DNA of 64,000 bases from Pedobacter sp. L105 (GTDB lineage: Bacteria; Bacteroidota; Bacteroidia; Sphingobacteriales; Sphingobacteriaceae): positions 66,534 through 130,533 of the forward strand of contig NZ_LMUP01000016.1 of assembly GCF_009765875.1 (NCBI RefSeq), in the 5' to 3' direction. The translations under genes were made by a program, and so were the position numbers. Positions within the stretch are counted from its first letter, which is position 1, and each line of letters starts with the position of its first letter. Shown piece after piece: positions 46,532 through 55,553 of this stretch. The notes under the pieces are model-generated. The model had not been told where the DNA came from. It ran no database searches and saw only the letters and a program-made list of their open reading frames with translations.

Positions 46532-46691
46532 AATTCTTATTCTTATATTAATATACTCGATTAACAAAGATGCCTGACAAATGGTTTTTGAAAACACACA
46601 ATACGGCTATCGAATTACCGTTTACTATTGTTAAACCGGCTCTTATATATTATTCGTATAATTGCCTAATCAAACATACATAAGCACATTA

Positions 46692-47930
46692 ATGCAAAGA
46701 TATTATATACTGGTATCATTCGCTGTATTACTGAATCTTTCGGCTGCTAAAGCTGATCATTTAAGAGATTCTGTAGGCGTTGAAAACCTGAACGGAAAAA
46801 AACTGATTATCCATAAAATCGTAGCTAAAGACACCTATTACTCCATTGGGAGAAAATATAATGTAAGTCCGAAAATTATCATGGCCTATAATGACAGTAA
46901 ATTCCTGTCCTTAGATGTGCTGATAAAAGTACCTACAGAACGTCCTTTTTCAGGTGAAGCTACGCCGCCCTATACAAAACCTTCAGAAATGAAAAAATCT
47001 GCTGAAGCAGTAAAAAAACCTTCAGAAGATTCAAGACCAGCAACAACAACAGTTGGTTCTTCAGCTGCAGCTACCCAGGGAGATCCCGAGCTGATTGATC
47101 ATGCCATTCAGAAAAAAGAAAACCTGAACATGCTGGCAGAGAAATATGGTACTACAGTGAATGAGCTGAAACGCATCAATAATTTAAAAAGCATTAATCT
47201 GAGGATAGGACAAATTATAAAGATCCCTGTTAAAGCTGGCGGTGCATTGGATCAAACAACAGCAGACACAGCAACTCCCGCAACTCCGGTGAATCAACTC
47301 AAACCAGCAGCAGGTTACAAAGGATCTGCAGCAGGCAATCAACCCGCAGCTGACCCTGTTCAGGAAACACCATCAAGAGATCAGCTGGTAGTACATACCG
47401 TTGCCGGTAATGAAACCATGTATTCTATCGCCAGCAAATACAATCTTACACTGGATCAGCTAAAAGCAAAAAATAATCTAAGCAGTAATTCCCTTTACGT
47501 GGGCCAGAAATTACTGATCAGCGGACAATATCCTGCTAAGCCTGCACAAGCGGCAATAAATGATAGCGCTAGTGATAGCGAAACAGACAGCTCGGCAGTT
47601 AAAAACCCATCTCTTAAATTAGCACCAAGCCGGTATGGCTTAAGTCAGATGGATGAAAAAGGTATGGCCGTTGTAATTGCAGATCCAGACCTCGACTCCT
47701 CAAAAATGCTGGTTCTTCACCGCACGGCTCCTATAGGCACCATCATAAAAATCAGTAATCCCATGAGCAACAGATCAACCTATGCAAAGGTTGTTGGTAA
47801 ATTTACAGAGAATGAATCCACAAAAGATGTTATAATTGTAATGACAAAAGCTGTCGGTGATGCCTTAGGCTCACTAGATAAAAGGTTTTTGTGCAATTTA
47901 ACCTACAGTGGACAAACTAATGAGCAATAA
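46692..47930 (+). CDS. LysM-repeat protein with C-terminal RlpA-like/double-psi barrel domain
   Basis: From ATG 46692 (preferred over a TTG 30 bp upstream, because it opens the signal peptide MQRYYILVSFAVLLNLSAA) the protein has 412 residues. Three LysM domains are visible: LIIHKIVAKDTYYSIGRKY, IQKKENLNMLAEKYGTTVNE, and VVHTVAGNETMYSIASKY, each about 45 residues, joined by Pro/Ala/Thr-rich linkers. The last 100 residues (VLHRTAPIGTIIKISNPMSN) resemble an RlpA-like double-psi barrel. It would bind peptidoglycan in the periplasm. It overlaps the uridine kinase start by 11 bp. Confidence 0.88.
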   Translation: MQRYYILVSFAVLLNLSAAKADHLRDSVGVENLNGKKLIIHKIVAKDTYYSIGRKYNVSPKIIMAYNDSKFLSLDVLIKVPTERPFSGEATPPYTKPSEMKKSAEAVKKPSEDSRPATTTVGSSAAATQGDPELIDHAIQKKENLNMLAEKYGTTVNELKRINNLKSINLRIGQIIKIPVKAGGALDQTTADTATPATPVNQLKPAAGYKGSAAGNQPAADPVQETPSRDQLVVHTVAGNETMYSIASKYNLTLDQLKAKNNLSSNSLYVGQKLLISGQYPAKPAQAAINDSASDSETDSSAVKNPSLKLAPSRYGLSQMDEKGMAVVIADPDLDSSKMLVLHRTAPIGTIIKISNPMSNRSTYAKVVGKFTENESTKDVIIVMTKAVGDALGSLDKRFLCNLTYSGQTNEQ

Positions 47931-48558
47931 AAAGCCTTATATCATAGGTGTAGCAGGAGGAAGTGGTTCGGGGAAAACGTTTTTTTTAAAATGTTTTCTA
48001 CATCATTTCAGTGCAGAAGAAGTCTGTTTAATTTCCCAGGATGATTATTACCGTGCGAAGGAATTACAGAAAATAGATGAAAACGGCTGGATCAATTTTG
48101 ATGTTCCTGAAGGAATTGATGATAGCAAACTGCTGAACGATTTAAAACTTCTTATCTCCGGAGGAACAATTGAGAAAAAGGAATATACCTTTAATATAAA
48201 TGAGGAACACGCCCGGTTACTGAACATTACAAGTGCCCCAATCATTATTGTTGAAGGTTTATTTGTATTTCATTATCCTGAGATAGCTAAATTGTTTGAT
48301 TTAAAGATTTTCATGGATGCGGATGAAGAAATTACGCTTAACCGCCGCATTTCACGTGATGAAATAGAACGCGGGTATACCCGTGATATGGTCATGTACC
48401 AGTGGGTTAATCATGTGATGCCAGCTTACAAACAATATCTGCTGCCCTATAAGGACACCTGTCAGAAGGTCATCATGAACAATAAACATGTAGCTGATGA
48501 CATTATTGATATTTCTAAAGAGATATCCGACGAATTAAAAGAAACCATATTGATCTAA
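47920..48558 (+). CDS. udk: Uridine kinase
   Basis: From ATG 47920 it has 212 residues, with the P-loop GGSGSGKT at residues 13-20, the ISQDDYYRAK nucleoside motif, and DEEITLNRRISRD of the uridine kinase family. It makes UMP/CMP from uridine/cytidine. A GTG 12 bp upstream is a weaker start. It overlaps the LysM gene by 11 bp, and its last codons are part of the terminator stem. Confidence 0.93.
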   Translation: MSNKKPYIIGVAGGSGSGKTFFLKCFLHHFSAEEVCLISQDDYYRAKELQKIDENGWINFDVPEGIDDSKLLNDLKLLISGGTIEKKEYTFNINEEHARLLNITSAPIIIVEGLFVFHYPEIAKLFDLKIFMDADEEITLNRRISRDEIERGYTRDMVMYQWVNHVMPAYKQYLLPYKDTCQKVIMNNKHVADDIIDISKEISDELKETILI

Positions 48559-48580
48559 CAGATGAATATGGTTTCTTTAT
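48541..48580 (+). terminator. Terminator overlapping the 3' end of udk
   Basis: GAAACCATATT (48541-48551) pairs with AATATGGTTTC (48565-48575), followed by TTTAT. The left arm is inside the last codons of udk, so translation and termination share the same bases. Confidence 0.65.
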
Positions 48581-48584
48581 ATCA

Positions 48585-49244
48585 CTAGTTTAAATCCATT
48601 TCTTTTACCTCAGCTTCTGCAAATAACTTACCTGCGGTAGATTGTTTAATAAAATCTACGCTCACTCCGGGAGCCCTTTCAATTAACCTGAAGCCTCCTT
48701 CGGGTAAAATATCCAGTACAGCTAATTCTGTAACCACCTTCCGGATACAGTTTACACCCGTAAGCGGTAAAGTACATTTTGGCAGCAGCTTACTCTCTCC
48801 GGCTTTATTGATATGCTGCATCGCTACAATAATATTTTTAGCAGATGCCACGAGATCCATTGCCCCGCCCATACCTTTAACCATTTTTCCGGGAATTTTC
48901 CAATTGGCAATATCACCATTTTCAGAAACTTCCATCGCTCCCAATATCGTCAGGTCTATTTTCTGACTTCTGATCATCCCGAAACTCATTGCCGAATCAA
49001 AAATTGAAGACCCAGGCAGTGTAGTAATAGTTTGTTTACCTGCATTGATCATATCAGGATCTTCTTCTCCTTCAAAAGGAAAAGGCCCCATGCCCAGCAA
49101 TCCGTTTTCCGACTGCAATACCACATTGATCCCTTTGGGAATATAATTAGCTACCAGCGTAGGAATACCAATCCCTAAATTGACATAATAACCGTCTTTC
49201 AATTCTTTAGCGATACGTTTCGCTATTCCATCTTTATCTAACAT
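48585..49244 (-). CDS. scoB: CoA-transferase subunit B (succinyl-CoA:3-ketoacid type)
   Basis: A 219-residue beta subunit. The catalytic Glu46 is in the family motif SENGLLGMGP. DLVASAKNIIVAMQH and RKVVTELAVLDI are typical of the 3-oxoacid CoA-transferase B family. With subunit A upstream (15-bp gap) it transfers CoA between succinyl-CoA and acetoacetate. The symbol reflects the usual ScoA/ScoB naming; acetate or butyrate type transferases of the same fold are possible. Confidence 0.9.
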   Translation of the reverse strand: MLDKDGIAKRIAKELKDGYYVNLGIGIPTLVANYIPKGINVVLQSENGLLGMGPFPFEGEEDPDMINAGKQTITTLPGSSIFDSAMSFGMIRSQKIDLTILGAMEVSENGDIANWKIPGKMVKGMGGAMDLVASAKNIIVAMQHINKAGESKLLPKCTLPLTGVNCIRKVVTELAVLDILPEGGFRLIERAPGVSVDFIKQSTAGKLFAEAEVKEMDLN

Positions 49245-49259
49245 ATAATTTCTGATTGG

Positions 49260-49961
49260 TTAGCTGCGTGGTCTGACGGTACGCTGCTCTATTCTTTTTT
49301 CATAAGCTGAACCCTGGAAGATACGGTGTACATAAACTCCAGGCGTGTGGATATGGTCGGGATCAAGTTCTCCCGGCTCTACCAGCTCTTCAACTTCGGC
49401 AATAGTGATTTTTCCGGCCATAGCCATTACAGGATTAAAATTACGGCTGGTAGAACGGAAAATAAGATTACCGGCGGTATCCCCTTTCCATGCTTTTACC
49501 AATGCAAAATCTGCCTCAAAAGCATATTCCATTAAGTAATCCTTACCATTAAAATTTCTGATTTCTTTACCTTCCGCTACTTCTGTACCTACACCAGCAG
49601 GTGTAAAGATTGCCGGCATTCCGTAGCCTGCTGCCATACAGCGGGTAGCCAGAGTTCCCTGCGGAATTAACTCTACTTCAAGTTCACCGCTAAGCAGCTG
49701 TCGTTCAAATTCTGCATTTTCACCTACATAAGAGGATATCATTTTTTTCACCTGCCGGGTTTTAAGCAGGAGGCCAATCCCAAAATTATCAACACCGGCA
49801 TTGTTAGAGATACAGGTTAATTCTTTTACCCCTTTCTTTACCAAAGCAGCAATGCAGTTTTCTGGGATTCCACACAGACCAAAACCACCAAGCATGATAG
49901 TTTTGCCATCTGTAATATCGCGAATGGCTTCTTCGGCACCGGATACTTTTTTATTGATCAT
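49260..49961 (-). CDS. scoA: CoA-transferase subunit A (succinyl-CoA:3-ketoacid type)
   Basis: A 233-residue alpha subunit. [18 protein letters not shown] is the glycine-rich CoA-binding motif, followed by [15 protein letters not shown] and [15 protein letters not shown]. It pairs with subunit B directly downstream. With the thiolase at 31565 it would allow use of acetoacetate or 3-hydroxybutyrate-derived units. Confidence 0.92.
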   Translation of the reverse strand: MINKKVSGAEEAIRDITDGKTIMLGGFGLCGIPENCIAALVKKGVKELTCISNNAGVDNFGIGLLLKTRQVKKMISSYVGENAEFERQLLSGELEVELIPQGTLATRCMAAGYGMPAIFTPAGVGTEVAEGKEIRNFNGKDYLMEYAFEADFALVKAWKGDTAGNLIFRSTSRNFNPVMAMAGKITIAEVEELVEPGELDPDHIHTPGVYVHRIFQGSAYEKRIEQRTVRPRS

Positions 49962-50037
49962 ATATTTGGTTTGGCGGCTAAATTATAGATAATAATAAAG
50001 CCGACCAAATATTGAAAGGTTTTAGGCGATTTTGACC

Positions 50038-50075
50038 TTAAGATCGTTTTCCCCAATAGGAAGAAACGATCTTAA
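50038..50075 (-). terminator. Hairpin after mutS2
   Basis: TTAAGATCGTTT (50038-50049) pairs perfectly with AAACGATCTTAA (50064-50075). It lies 2 bp after the mutS2 stop, but the expected T-tract on the minus strand is weak. Confidence 0.6.
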
Positions 50076-50077
50076 AA

Positions 50078-52450
50078 TTAATTGAAATAAACATAAGTAA
50101 TACCATCCCCGCCCCTGTCAGCATGTTCATCTTCCACACGGTTCACCTGGCTGTATTTCTTCAGGTATTCCCTGATTAGCTTTCGAAGGATACCATCACC
50201 TTTTCCATGAATCAATTTGATGAAAGGAAAACCCAGCATGATAGATTTGTCCATATACTTTTCTACTTCCTGTATAGCATTCTCACCGCGCATACCACGC
50301 AGGTCCAGCTCTGCTGTAAAACTTCCTATTGCCTCAGATATCCGTCCTGAAAAAGAATTACTCTGAACTACCTTTTTAGCCTGCTTATTGCTGATCTTTT
50401 GCACACGCTCTTTCTTTACTACAGACCGGAGATCACCAAGTGCAAGAACTAAATTGCCCCTGTTAATTTCCAACACCTGTCCCATTGTTTCGGTATTGAT
50501 CAGCTGCACCCAGTCGCCCACCTCTATAGGTGTACCCACAGGAACAGGCTTTTCAGGTTTCTTCTCTTCCTTAACCTGATGCTGAACCAGTTCCTTTTGC
50601 AGGTTCTGCCTCAACTCTTTAGTAGCCACTTTATCTGCCTGGTTCTCTTTGATACCTGCTATGGTATTTTCAACCAGTTTATTCGCATTTTTAATGATCG
50701 CCTGTGCTTCTAATTTTGCTTCTTTGATCAGCGTCTTCCTGTTCTCATCCAGGAACAATTGCAGCTTCTCATTTTCAGCCACCAGGTTCTTTACTTTATT
50801 CTGCTGATTAGCCAGATGAACCTTCGTATCATAGATCTGCTTTTTCTCCCTTTCCAGGTCAACCAGTAAACTGTCTATCCGGTTTTGATTTGTACCGGTC
50901 TTTTCCCTTGCCAGGATCAGCACTTCCTTTTGCAAACCTATATTCTGGGCAATTTCAAAAGCATAGGAACTACCGGGTTTACCCATCTCCAGTACATAGA
51001 GCGGCTTCATTTGATCATTATCAAATAACATAGAAGCATTTTCCAGTCCCGGGGTATTACCAGCAAATAATTTCAGATTGGAATAATGCGTGGTGATTAC
51101 TCCCCTAACCTTTCTGTTGTTCAATACTTCCAGTACAGCTTCTGCCATAGGCCCGCCAAACTGAGGATCTGTACCTGTACCAAACTCATCTATCATCACC
51201 AATGATTTTGGCGTGGCATGTGCAACGAAATAGCGCATTTTAGTTAAGTGGGCACTGTAAGTACTTAAATCACTTTCAATACTCTGGTCATCACCAATAT
51301 CCGCAAAGATATTATCAAATATTCCCACTTCACTGGATTCATGAACAGGGATCAGTAAACCGGATTGTAACATGAGTTGCAATAAACCTACCGTTTTCAT
51401 ACAAACCGATTTACCGCCCGCATTAGGTCCTGAAACCAATACGATCCTTAAATTCTCATTCATGTGGATGTTCAGCGGAACTACTGTTTTTTTATCTTCT
51501 TTAAAAGATAAATACAATAACGGATGCCTGGCATTGATTAGCTTAATACGCGGTTCTGCAACCAGCACAGGCATATCTGCCTCTACTTCAATGGCAAAGA
51601 GCGCCTTGGCCCGTACAAAATCGAGTTTCGTCAGGAAACCATGGTAAGAAAGTAATAATGGATTATATGGTCTTAAATCATCTGTTAATGCAATTAAGAT
51701 CCTGACAATCTCACGTCTTTTATCAAACTCAAGGTCCCTTATTTTATTATTTAATGTAAAAACCTCTTCCGGCTCCATATAAACCGTCTGCCCGCTCGCA
51801 GATTCATCATGAATAAAACCTTTAAGCTTTCTCTTATGATCTGCCAGAATGGGAATACACATTCTTCCATCGCGTATGGTCAAACTGCCGTCTGCAACCC
51901 AGTTACTGGCAACAGCTTGCCTGTAAATACCATCCATACGCTTTCGCACTTCCTGTTCTCCTTTAGAGATATCGCCAATAATATCCTGCAGTTTAGCAGA
52001 AGCATTGGGCTTAATTTTTCCTTTAGGATCTAAAACAGTCTCAATTTTTTTAAGAATATTCTTTTCTACGGGGATATGCTCAAATAAAGCTTCCAGGTTA
52101 GGATAAACATCTTTCCTTTCTTCAAAAAAACGAAGCACCGAAAATACAGTCTGCAAAGACAGATAGATCTGAAACAGCTCGTCTTCCATAAGGTAGCTGC
52201 CTTCCACCCTGATCTTATCTGCCAGTGTTTTAATATCAAAAAAAGTACTGATCTGTAAGGGTTCCTGATTTTCCAGGATATTTTTAAATTCTTTAGTTTG
52301 TCTTAAAAACTTATTGATCTGATCGAACTTATTCATCACCTGCATTTTGCCTACCATATATTGGCCCATAGGGCTAAGGCAATGCTTATGAATGAGTTGC
52401 TTGACTTCATTGAAGCCAAGTCTTTCCAAACAATTATCGGGATATATCAT
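50078..52450 (-). CDS. mutS2: MutS2 family protein with C-terminal Smr domain
   Basis: A 790-residue protein of normal MutS2 length. Walker A is GPNAGGKS at residues 341-348, Walker B/DE is LVMIDEFGTGTDP, and there is a long coiled coil at about 515-610. The C-terminal Smr domain (AELDLRGMRGENAIQEVEKY, with LIHGKGDGILR) provides the nuclease. It lacks the MutS mismatch-recognition domain, so it limits recombination or resolves collided ribosomes rather than repairing mismatches. It follows a DUF4296 gene on the same strand by 6 bp. Confidence 0.95.
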   Translation of the reverse strand: MIYPDNCLERLGFNEVKQLIHKHCLSPMGQYMVGKMQVMNKFDQINKFLRQTKEFKNILENQEPLQISTFFDIKTLADKIRVEGSYLMEDELFQIYLSLQTVFSVLRFFEERKDVYPNLEALFEHIPVEKNILKKIETVLDPKGKIKPNASAKLQDIIGDISKGEQEVRKRMDGIYRQAVASNWVADGSLTIRDGRMCIPILADHKRKLKGFIHDESASGQTVYMEPEEVFTLNNKIRDLEFDKRREIVRILIALTDDLRPYNPLLLSYHGFLTKLDFVRAKALFAIEVEADMPVLVAEPRIKLINARHPLLYLSFKEDKKTVVPLNIHMNENLRIVLVSGPNAGGKSVCMKTVGLLQLMLQSGLLIPVHESSEVGIFDNIFADIGDDQSIESDLSTYSAHLTKMRYFVAHATPKSLVMIDEFGTGTDPQFGGPMAEAVLEVLNNRKVRGVITTHYSNLKLFAGNTPGLENASMLFDNDQMKPLYVLEMGKPGSSYAFEIAQNIGLQKEVLILAREKTGTNQNRIDSLLVDLEREKKQIYDTKVHLANQQNKVKNLVAENEKLQLFLDENRKTLIKEAKLEAQAIIKNANKLVENTIAGIKENQADKVATKELRQNLQKELVQHQVKEEKKPEKPVPVGTPIEVGDWVQLINTETMGQVLEINRGNLVLALGDLRSVVKKERVQKISNKQAKKVVQSNSFSGRISEAIGSFTAELDLRGMRGENAIQEVEKYMDKSIMLGFPFIKLIHGKGDGILRKLIREYLKKYSQVNRVEDEHADRGGDGITYVYFN

Positions 52451-52456
52451 GTTAAT

Positions 52457-53050
52457 TTAATTTTTCAGGGCTCCCTGTCCGGGGGCACCTTTGGGCATTT
52501 GCCTCTTAGACATTGCTTTGTCTAAAGTAGGATCTGGCGCATTATCTTTCTTCACCTTGTTAACAGGATTAAGAGAAGCTGCAACCTTTGCTATACTATC
52601 TTTTTTTAATTTTTGAACAGCTTCAGCTTTAGCTGCTGCCATTTTTGGATTTGCTTTTTCTATACTATCTCTTTTTTTCTTTTGAAGAGCCTCAGCTTTA
52701 AGCATAATTTTCCGTTGAATTTTATCAACGCTGTCTTTAGATTTTTTTAAGCTTGTGGTTACCCTGTCATAGATATTACTCAATACATCAGGATGGTCAT
52801 AATAATAATTCATGCTCCTGGTAAAAATAGCCGAGTCTATGGAAAACTTCCTGTACACCCCCTTATAAAAAGCTGCACTAACTTTCTTTGCCGAATCCTG
52901 CTTGGGTATGGATGCAATATAACCATCCACAACATGGATATCATATAAGATTACGCCCATTCTGCTTGGATGAATGATGTTCTCAGGAATTTTAGGCTTA
53001 CATCCTCCAATTACAATAAACAGCAGGCCTACCCAACAAAATCTTCTCAT
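52457..53050 (-). CDS. DUF4296 family lipoprotein
   Basis: From the ATG at 53050 the protein has 197 residues with lipobox Ile-Gly-Gly-Cys at Cys17. HPSRMGVILYDIHVVDGYIA and SMNYYYDHPDVLSNIYDRV form the DUF4296 domain; the C-terminal third is a Lys/Ala-rich coiled coil. DUF4296 lipoproteins are Bacteroidetes-specific with unknown function. A start ten codons earlier would put polar residues before the signal and is less likely. Confidence 0.85.
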   Translation of the reverse strand: MRRFCWVGLLFIVIGGCKPKIPENIIHPSRMGVILYDIHVVDGYIASIPKQDSAKKVSAAFYKGVYRKFSIDSAIFTRSMNYYYDHPDVLSNIYDRVTTSLKKSKDSVDKIQRKIMLKAEALQKKKRDSIEKANPKMAAAKAEAVQKLKKDSIAKVAASLNPVNKVKKDNAPDPTLDKAMSKRQMPKGAPGQGALKN

Positions 53051-53120
53051 TGTATCTAAAACATTATTTTTTCTTAGCAAATTGGTCTAAGGTTGTTAAT
53101 TTTACCAAAAATACTGATAA

Positions 53121-53807
53121 ATGAGCATAGCAGACAACTTATTAAAATATAAAAAGGAATTAGAAGGCGAAAATGTTGAATTGATTGCTGTATCAAAATT
53201 CAATACAACCGAGGCCATTTTAGAAGCATACGAGGCGGGACAGCGGATTTTTGGAGAGAACATTGTTCAGGAACTGGTAGAAAAACAGGAAGTGCTGCCT
53301 AAAGATATTGAATGGCATCTGATTGGACATTTACAAACTAATAAAGTTAAATATATTGCCCCATTTATCACGCTGATACAATCAGTTGACAGTATCAAAT
53401 TATTACAGGAGATCAACAAACAGGCCCTGAAAAACAAAAGGGTGATCGATTGCCTGCTGCAGATCTATATCGCCGATGAAGAAACCAAATTTGGTTTGGA
53501 TCATGCAGAGGCGATTGAACTGCTCAGGTCTGAAGAATACCTTGCCCTAAAAAATATTCGCATTGTAGGCCTAATGGGCATAGCAAGTAATAACGCAGAA
53601 GAAAAACAGACGAAAGATGAATTCCAGGAACTAAAAGTTTTGTTTGATGGTATCAAACTGAGCTTTTTCAGGAAAGAAGATTCTTTTAAAGAATTATCTA
53701 TGGGCATGTCTGGTGACTATAAACTAGCCATTGAAGAAGGCTCTACCATGGTTAGAATAGGCAGCAGTATTTTTGGTGCAAGAAAGATTAAACATTTTAA
53801 AGCATAA
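53121..53807 (+). CDS. YggS/PROSC family PLP-binding protein
   Basis: A 228-residue single-domain alanine-racemase-fold protein. The PLP Lys26 is in LIAVSKFNTTEAI, and RIFGENIVQELVEKQ plus WHLIGHLQTNKVKYI are conserved family blocks. The C-terminus has LSMGMSGDYKLAIEEGST. These proteins keep free PLP in balance. It overlaps the GNAT gene start by one base and is the first gene of a four-gene chain. Confidence 0.93.
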   Translation: MSIADNLLKYKKELEGENVELIAVSKFNTTEAILEAYEAGQRIFGENIVQELVEKQEVLPKDIEWHLIGHLQTNKVKYIAPFITLIQSVDSIKLLQEINKQALKNKRVIDCLLQIYIADEETKFGLDHAEAIELLRSEEYLALKNIRIVGLMGIASNNAEEKQTKDEFQELKVLFDGIKLSFFRKEDSFKELSMGMSGDYKLAIEEGSTMVRIGSSIFGARKIKHFKA

Positions 53808-54268
53808 TGAGCACTCACCTTAGATTTGCCGTAAAAGAAGACTGCCCCCGTTTACTGGAACTAATCAATGAACTGGCAGTATATGAAAAAATGCCCGATG
53901 AAGTAACCGTTACTTTAGCAGAATTTTCTGATGCCGGCTTTGGAGAAAATCCGGTATGGAAATCATTTGTAGCAGAAGATCAGAGCGGAATTTTAGGTTT
54001 CGCCCTATATTACACACGTTATTCTACCTGGAAGGGATGCCGTTTATACCTCGAAGACTTCATCGTTACTGAAGAATCCAGAGGAAAAGGGATAGGAAAA
54101 CTGCTTTTTGAAAGGGTAATGCAGGAAGCCAAAGACAAGGGTTATAACGGAATGAACTGGCAGGTGCTCGACTGGAATGAGCCCGCTATCAACTTCTACA
54201 ATAAATATAAAGCACAAATTGAATCAGGCTGGTTAAATGCCTCCTTTAGTAAAGAACAACTAACTTAA
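53807..54268 (+). CDS. GNAT family N-acetyltransferase
   Basis: A 153-residue GNAT enzyme. The acetyl-CoA binding motif is in VTEESRGKGIGKLLFERV, followed by WQVLDWNEPAINFY. It resembles diamine acetyltransferase-type members. Its substrate cannot be read. It overlaps yggS by one base and ends just before the aspartate kinase ATG. Confidence 0.9.
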   Translation: MSTHLRFAVKEDCPRLLELINELAVYEKMPDEVTVTLAEFSDAGFGENPVWKSFVAEDQSGILGFALYYTRYSTWKGCRLYLEDFIVTEESRGKGIGKLLFERVMQEAKDKGYNGMNWQVLDWNEPAINFYNKYKAQIESGWLNASFSKEQLT

Positions 54269-54269
54269 C

Positions 54270-55553
54270 ATGTCGACTCCTATAGAAGTATTCAAATTTG
54301 GCGGCGCATCTGTAATGAACGCCGAGGCCGTAAGAAATATGGCCGGTATTATAAAAAACTCTAAAGACAACCTCCTGGTCGTGGTATCGGCTATGGGAAA
54401 GATCACCAACAAACTGGAAGAACTTACCCATGCGTATATACTGGGAGAGGAAAATACAACCGAACTGCTGGATCAAATTAAAGCCTATCACTTTCAAATC
54501 CTGAATGATCTTTTTAATGATCCGAATCATCCTGTATTTAATCATATAGCCAATTCTTTTGTAGAAATTGAATGGTTGCTGGAAGAAGAAGCGAGTGATG
54601 CCCCCGATTATATTTATGATCAGATCGTTTCTATTGGTGAAATGCTTTCTACTCAAATTGTAGCCGCTTACCTGAATGAAAATGGAGTAGCTGTAACCTG
54701 GGCAGATGCAAGGAATTTTATTAAAACGGATAACACCTACCGTGAAGGAAAAGTTGACTGGGATAAAACCAATATAGAAATACAGAAACACCTGGTACCC
54801 CTGTTACAAAAGGGTATTGTCATTACGCAAGGATTTATAGGCGGTACAAGTGAAAACTTCACTACTACCCTTGGCAGAGAGGGATCAGATTATTCTGCCG
54901 CGATTTTCAGCGCCTGCCTGGATGCCAGCGCCCTAACCATATGGAAAGATGTACCCGGAGTGCTAAATGCCGATCCTAAATGGTTCGACCAGACAGAACT
55001 GATCCCACAGCTTTCTTATCACGATGCCGTTGAACTGACCTATTATGGAGCTACAGTCATCCATCCAAAAACGATAAAACCCCTTGAAAACAAAAAAATA
55101 CCTTTATTGGTAAAGTCATTTATCCATCCTGAACGGGAAGGAACACTGATCAACGGGGAGAACTGCCCTCTGCCTGTTCCGTCTTTCATCTTTAAAGTAA
55201 ACCAGGTATTGATCTCTATCTCTTCAAGGGATTTCTCATTTATCATTGAAGAGAACCTCAGTCATATTTTTAGCCTCTTCCATCTGCACAAAGTAAAAGT
55301 GAACATGATGCAGAACTCCGCGATCAGCTTTTCCGTGATTGTAGATCACGACAGAGAACAGGTAAATAACCTCATAGCCGACTTAAAGGCTTTATATACT
55401 GTAAAATACAATGCACATCTGGAACTGGTTACCATCCGTTATTATAACGATGATACAATCAGCAGGGTTACGCAGAACAAAGAAATCCTGCTGCAGGTAA
55501 AAAGTCGTTATACCTGCCAGATGGTAATGAAAGACAAATCAGCTATTGAATAA
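54270..55553 (+). CDS. Aspartate kinase
   Basis: A 427-residue monofunctional aspartokinase. The opening IEVFKFGGASVMNAEAV has the conserved Lys9; TTLGREGSDYSAAIFSACL and YYGATVIHPKTIKPL are the other kinase signatures. The C-terminal 120 residues carry regulatory ACT-type repeats. It begins the Asp-derived amino acid pathway (Lys, Thr, Met). It overlaps the next gene by 8 bp. Confidence 0.93.
   Translation: MSTPIEVFKFGGASVMNAEAVRNMAGIIKNSKDNLLVVVSAMGKITNKLEELTHAYILGEENTTELLDQIKAYHFQILNDLFNDPNHPVFNHIANSFVEIEWLLEEEASDAPDYIYDQIVSIGEMLSTQIVAAYLNENGVAVTWADARNFIKTDNTYREGKVDWDKTNIEIQKHLVPLLQKGIVITQGFIGGTSENFTTTLGREGSDYSAAIFSACLDASALTIWKDVPGVLNADPKWFDQTELIPQLSYHDAVELTYYGATVIHPKTIKPLENKKIPLLVKSFIHPEREGTLINGENCPLPVPSFIFKVNQVLISISSRDFSFIIEENLSHIFSLFHLHKVKVNMMQNSAISFSVIVDHDREQVNNLIADLKALYTVKYNAHLELVTIRYYNDDTISRVTQNKEILLQVKSRYTCQMVMKDKSAIE

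Noticed and set aside
46532-46597. N-terminal extension of Dps from an upstream start
   Set aside because: The added residues are hydrophobic and absent in the family; ferroxidase residues fit the ATG at 46531.
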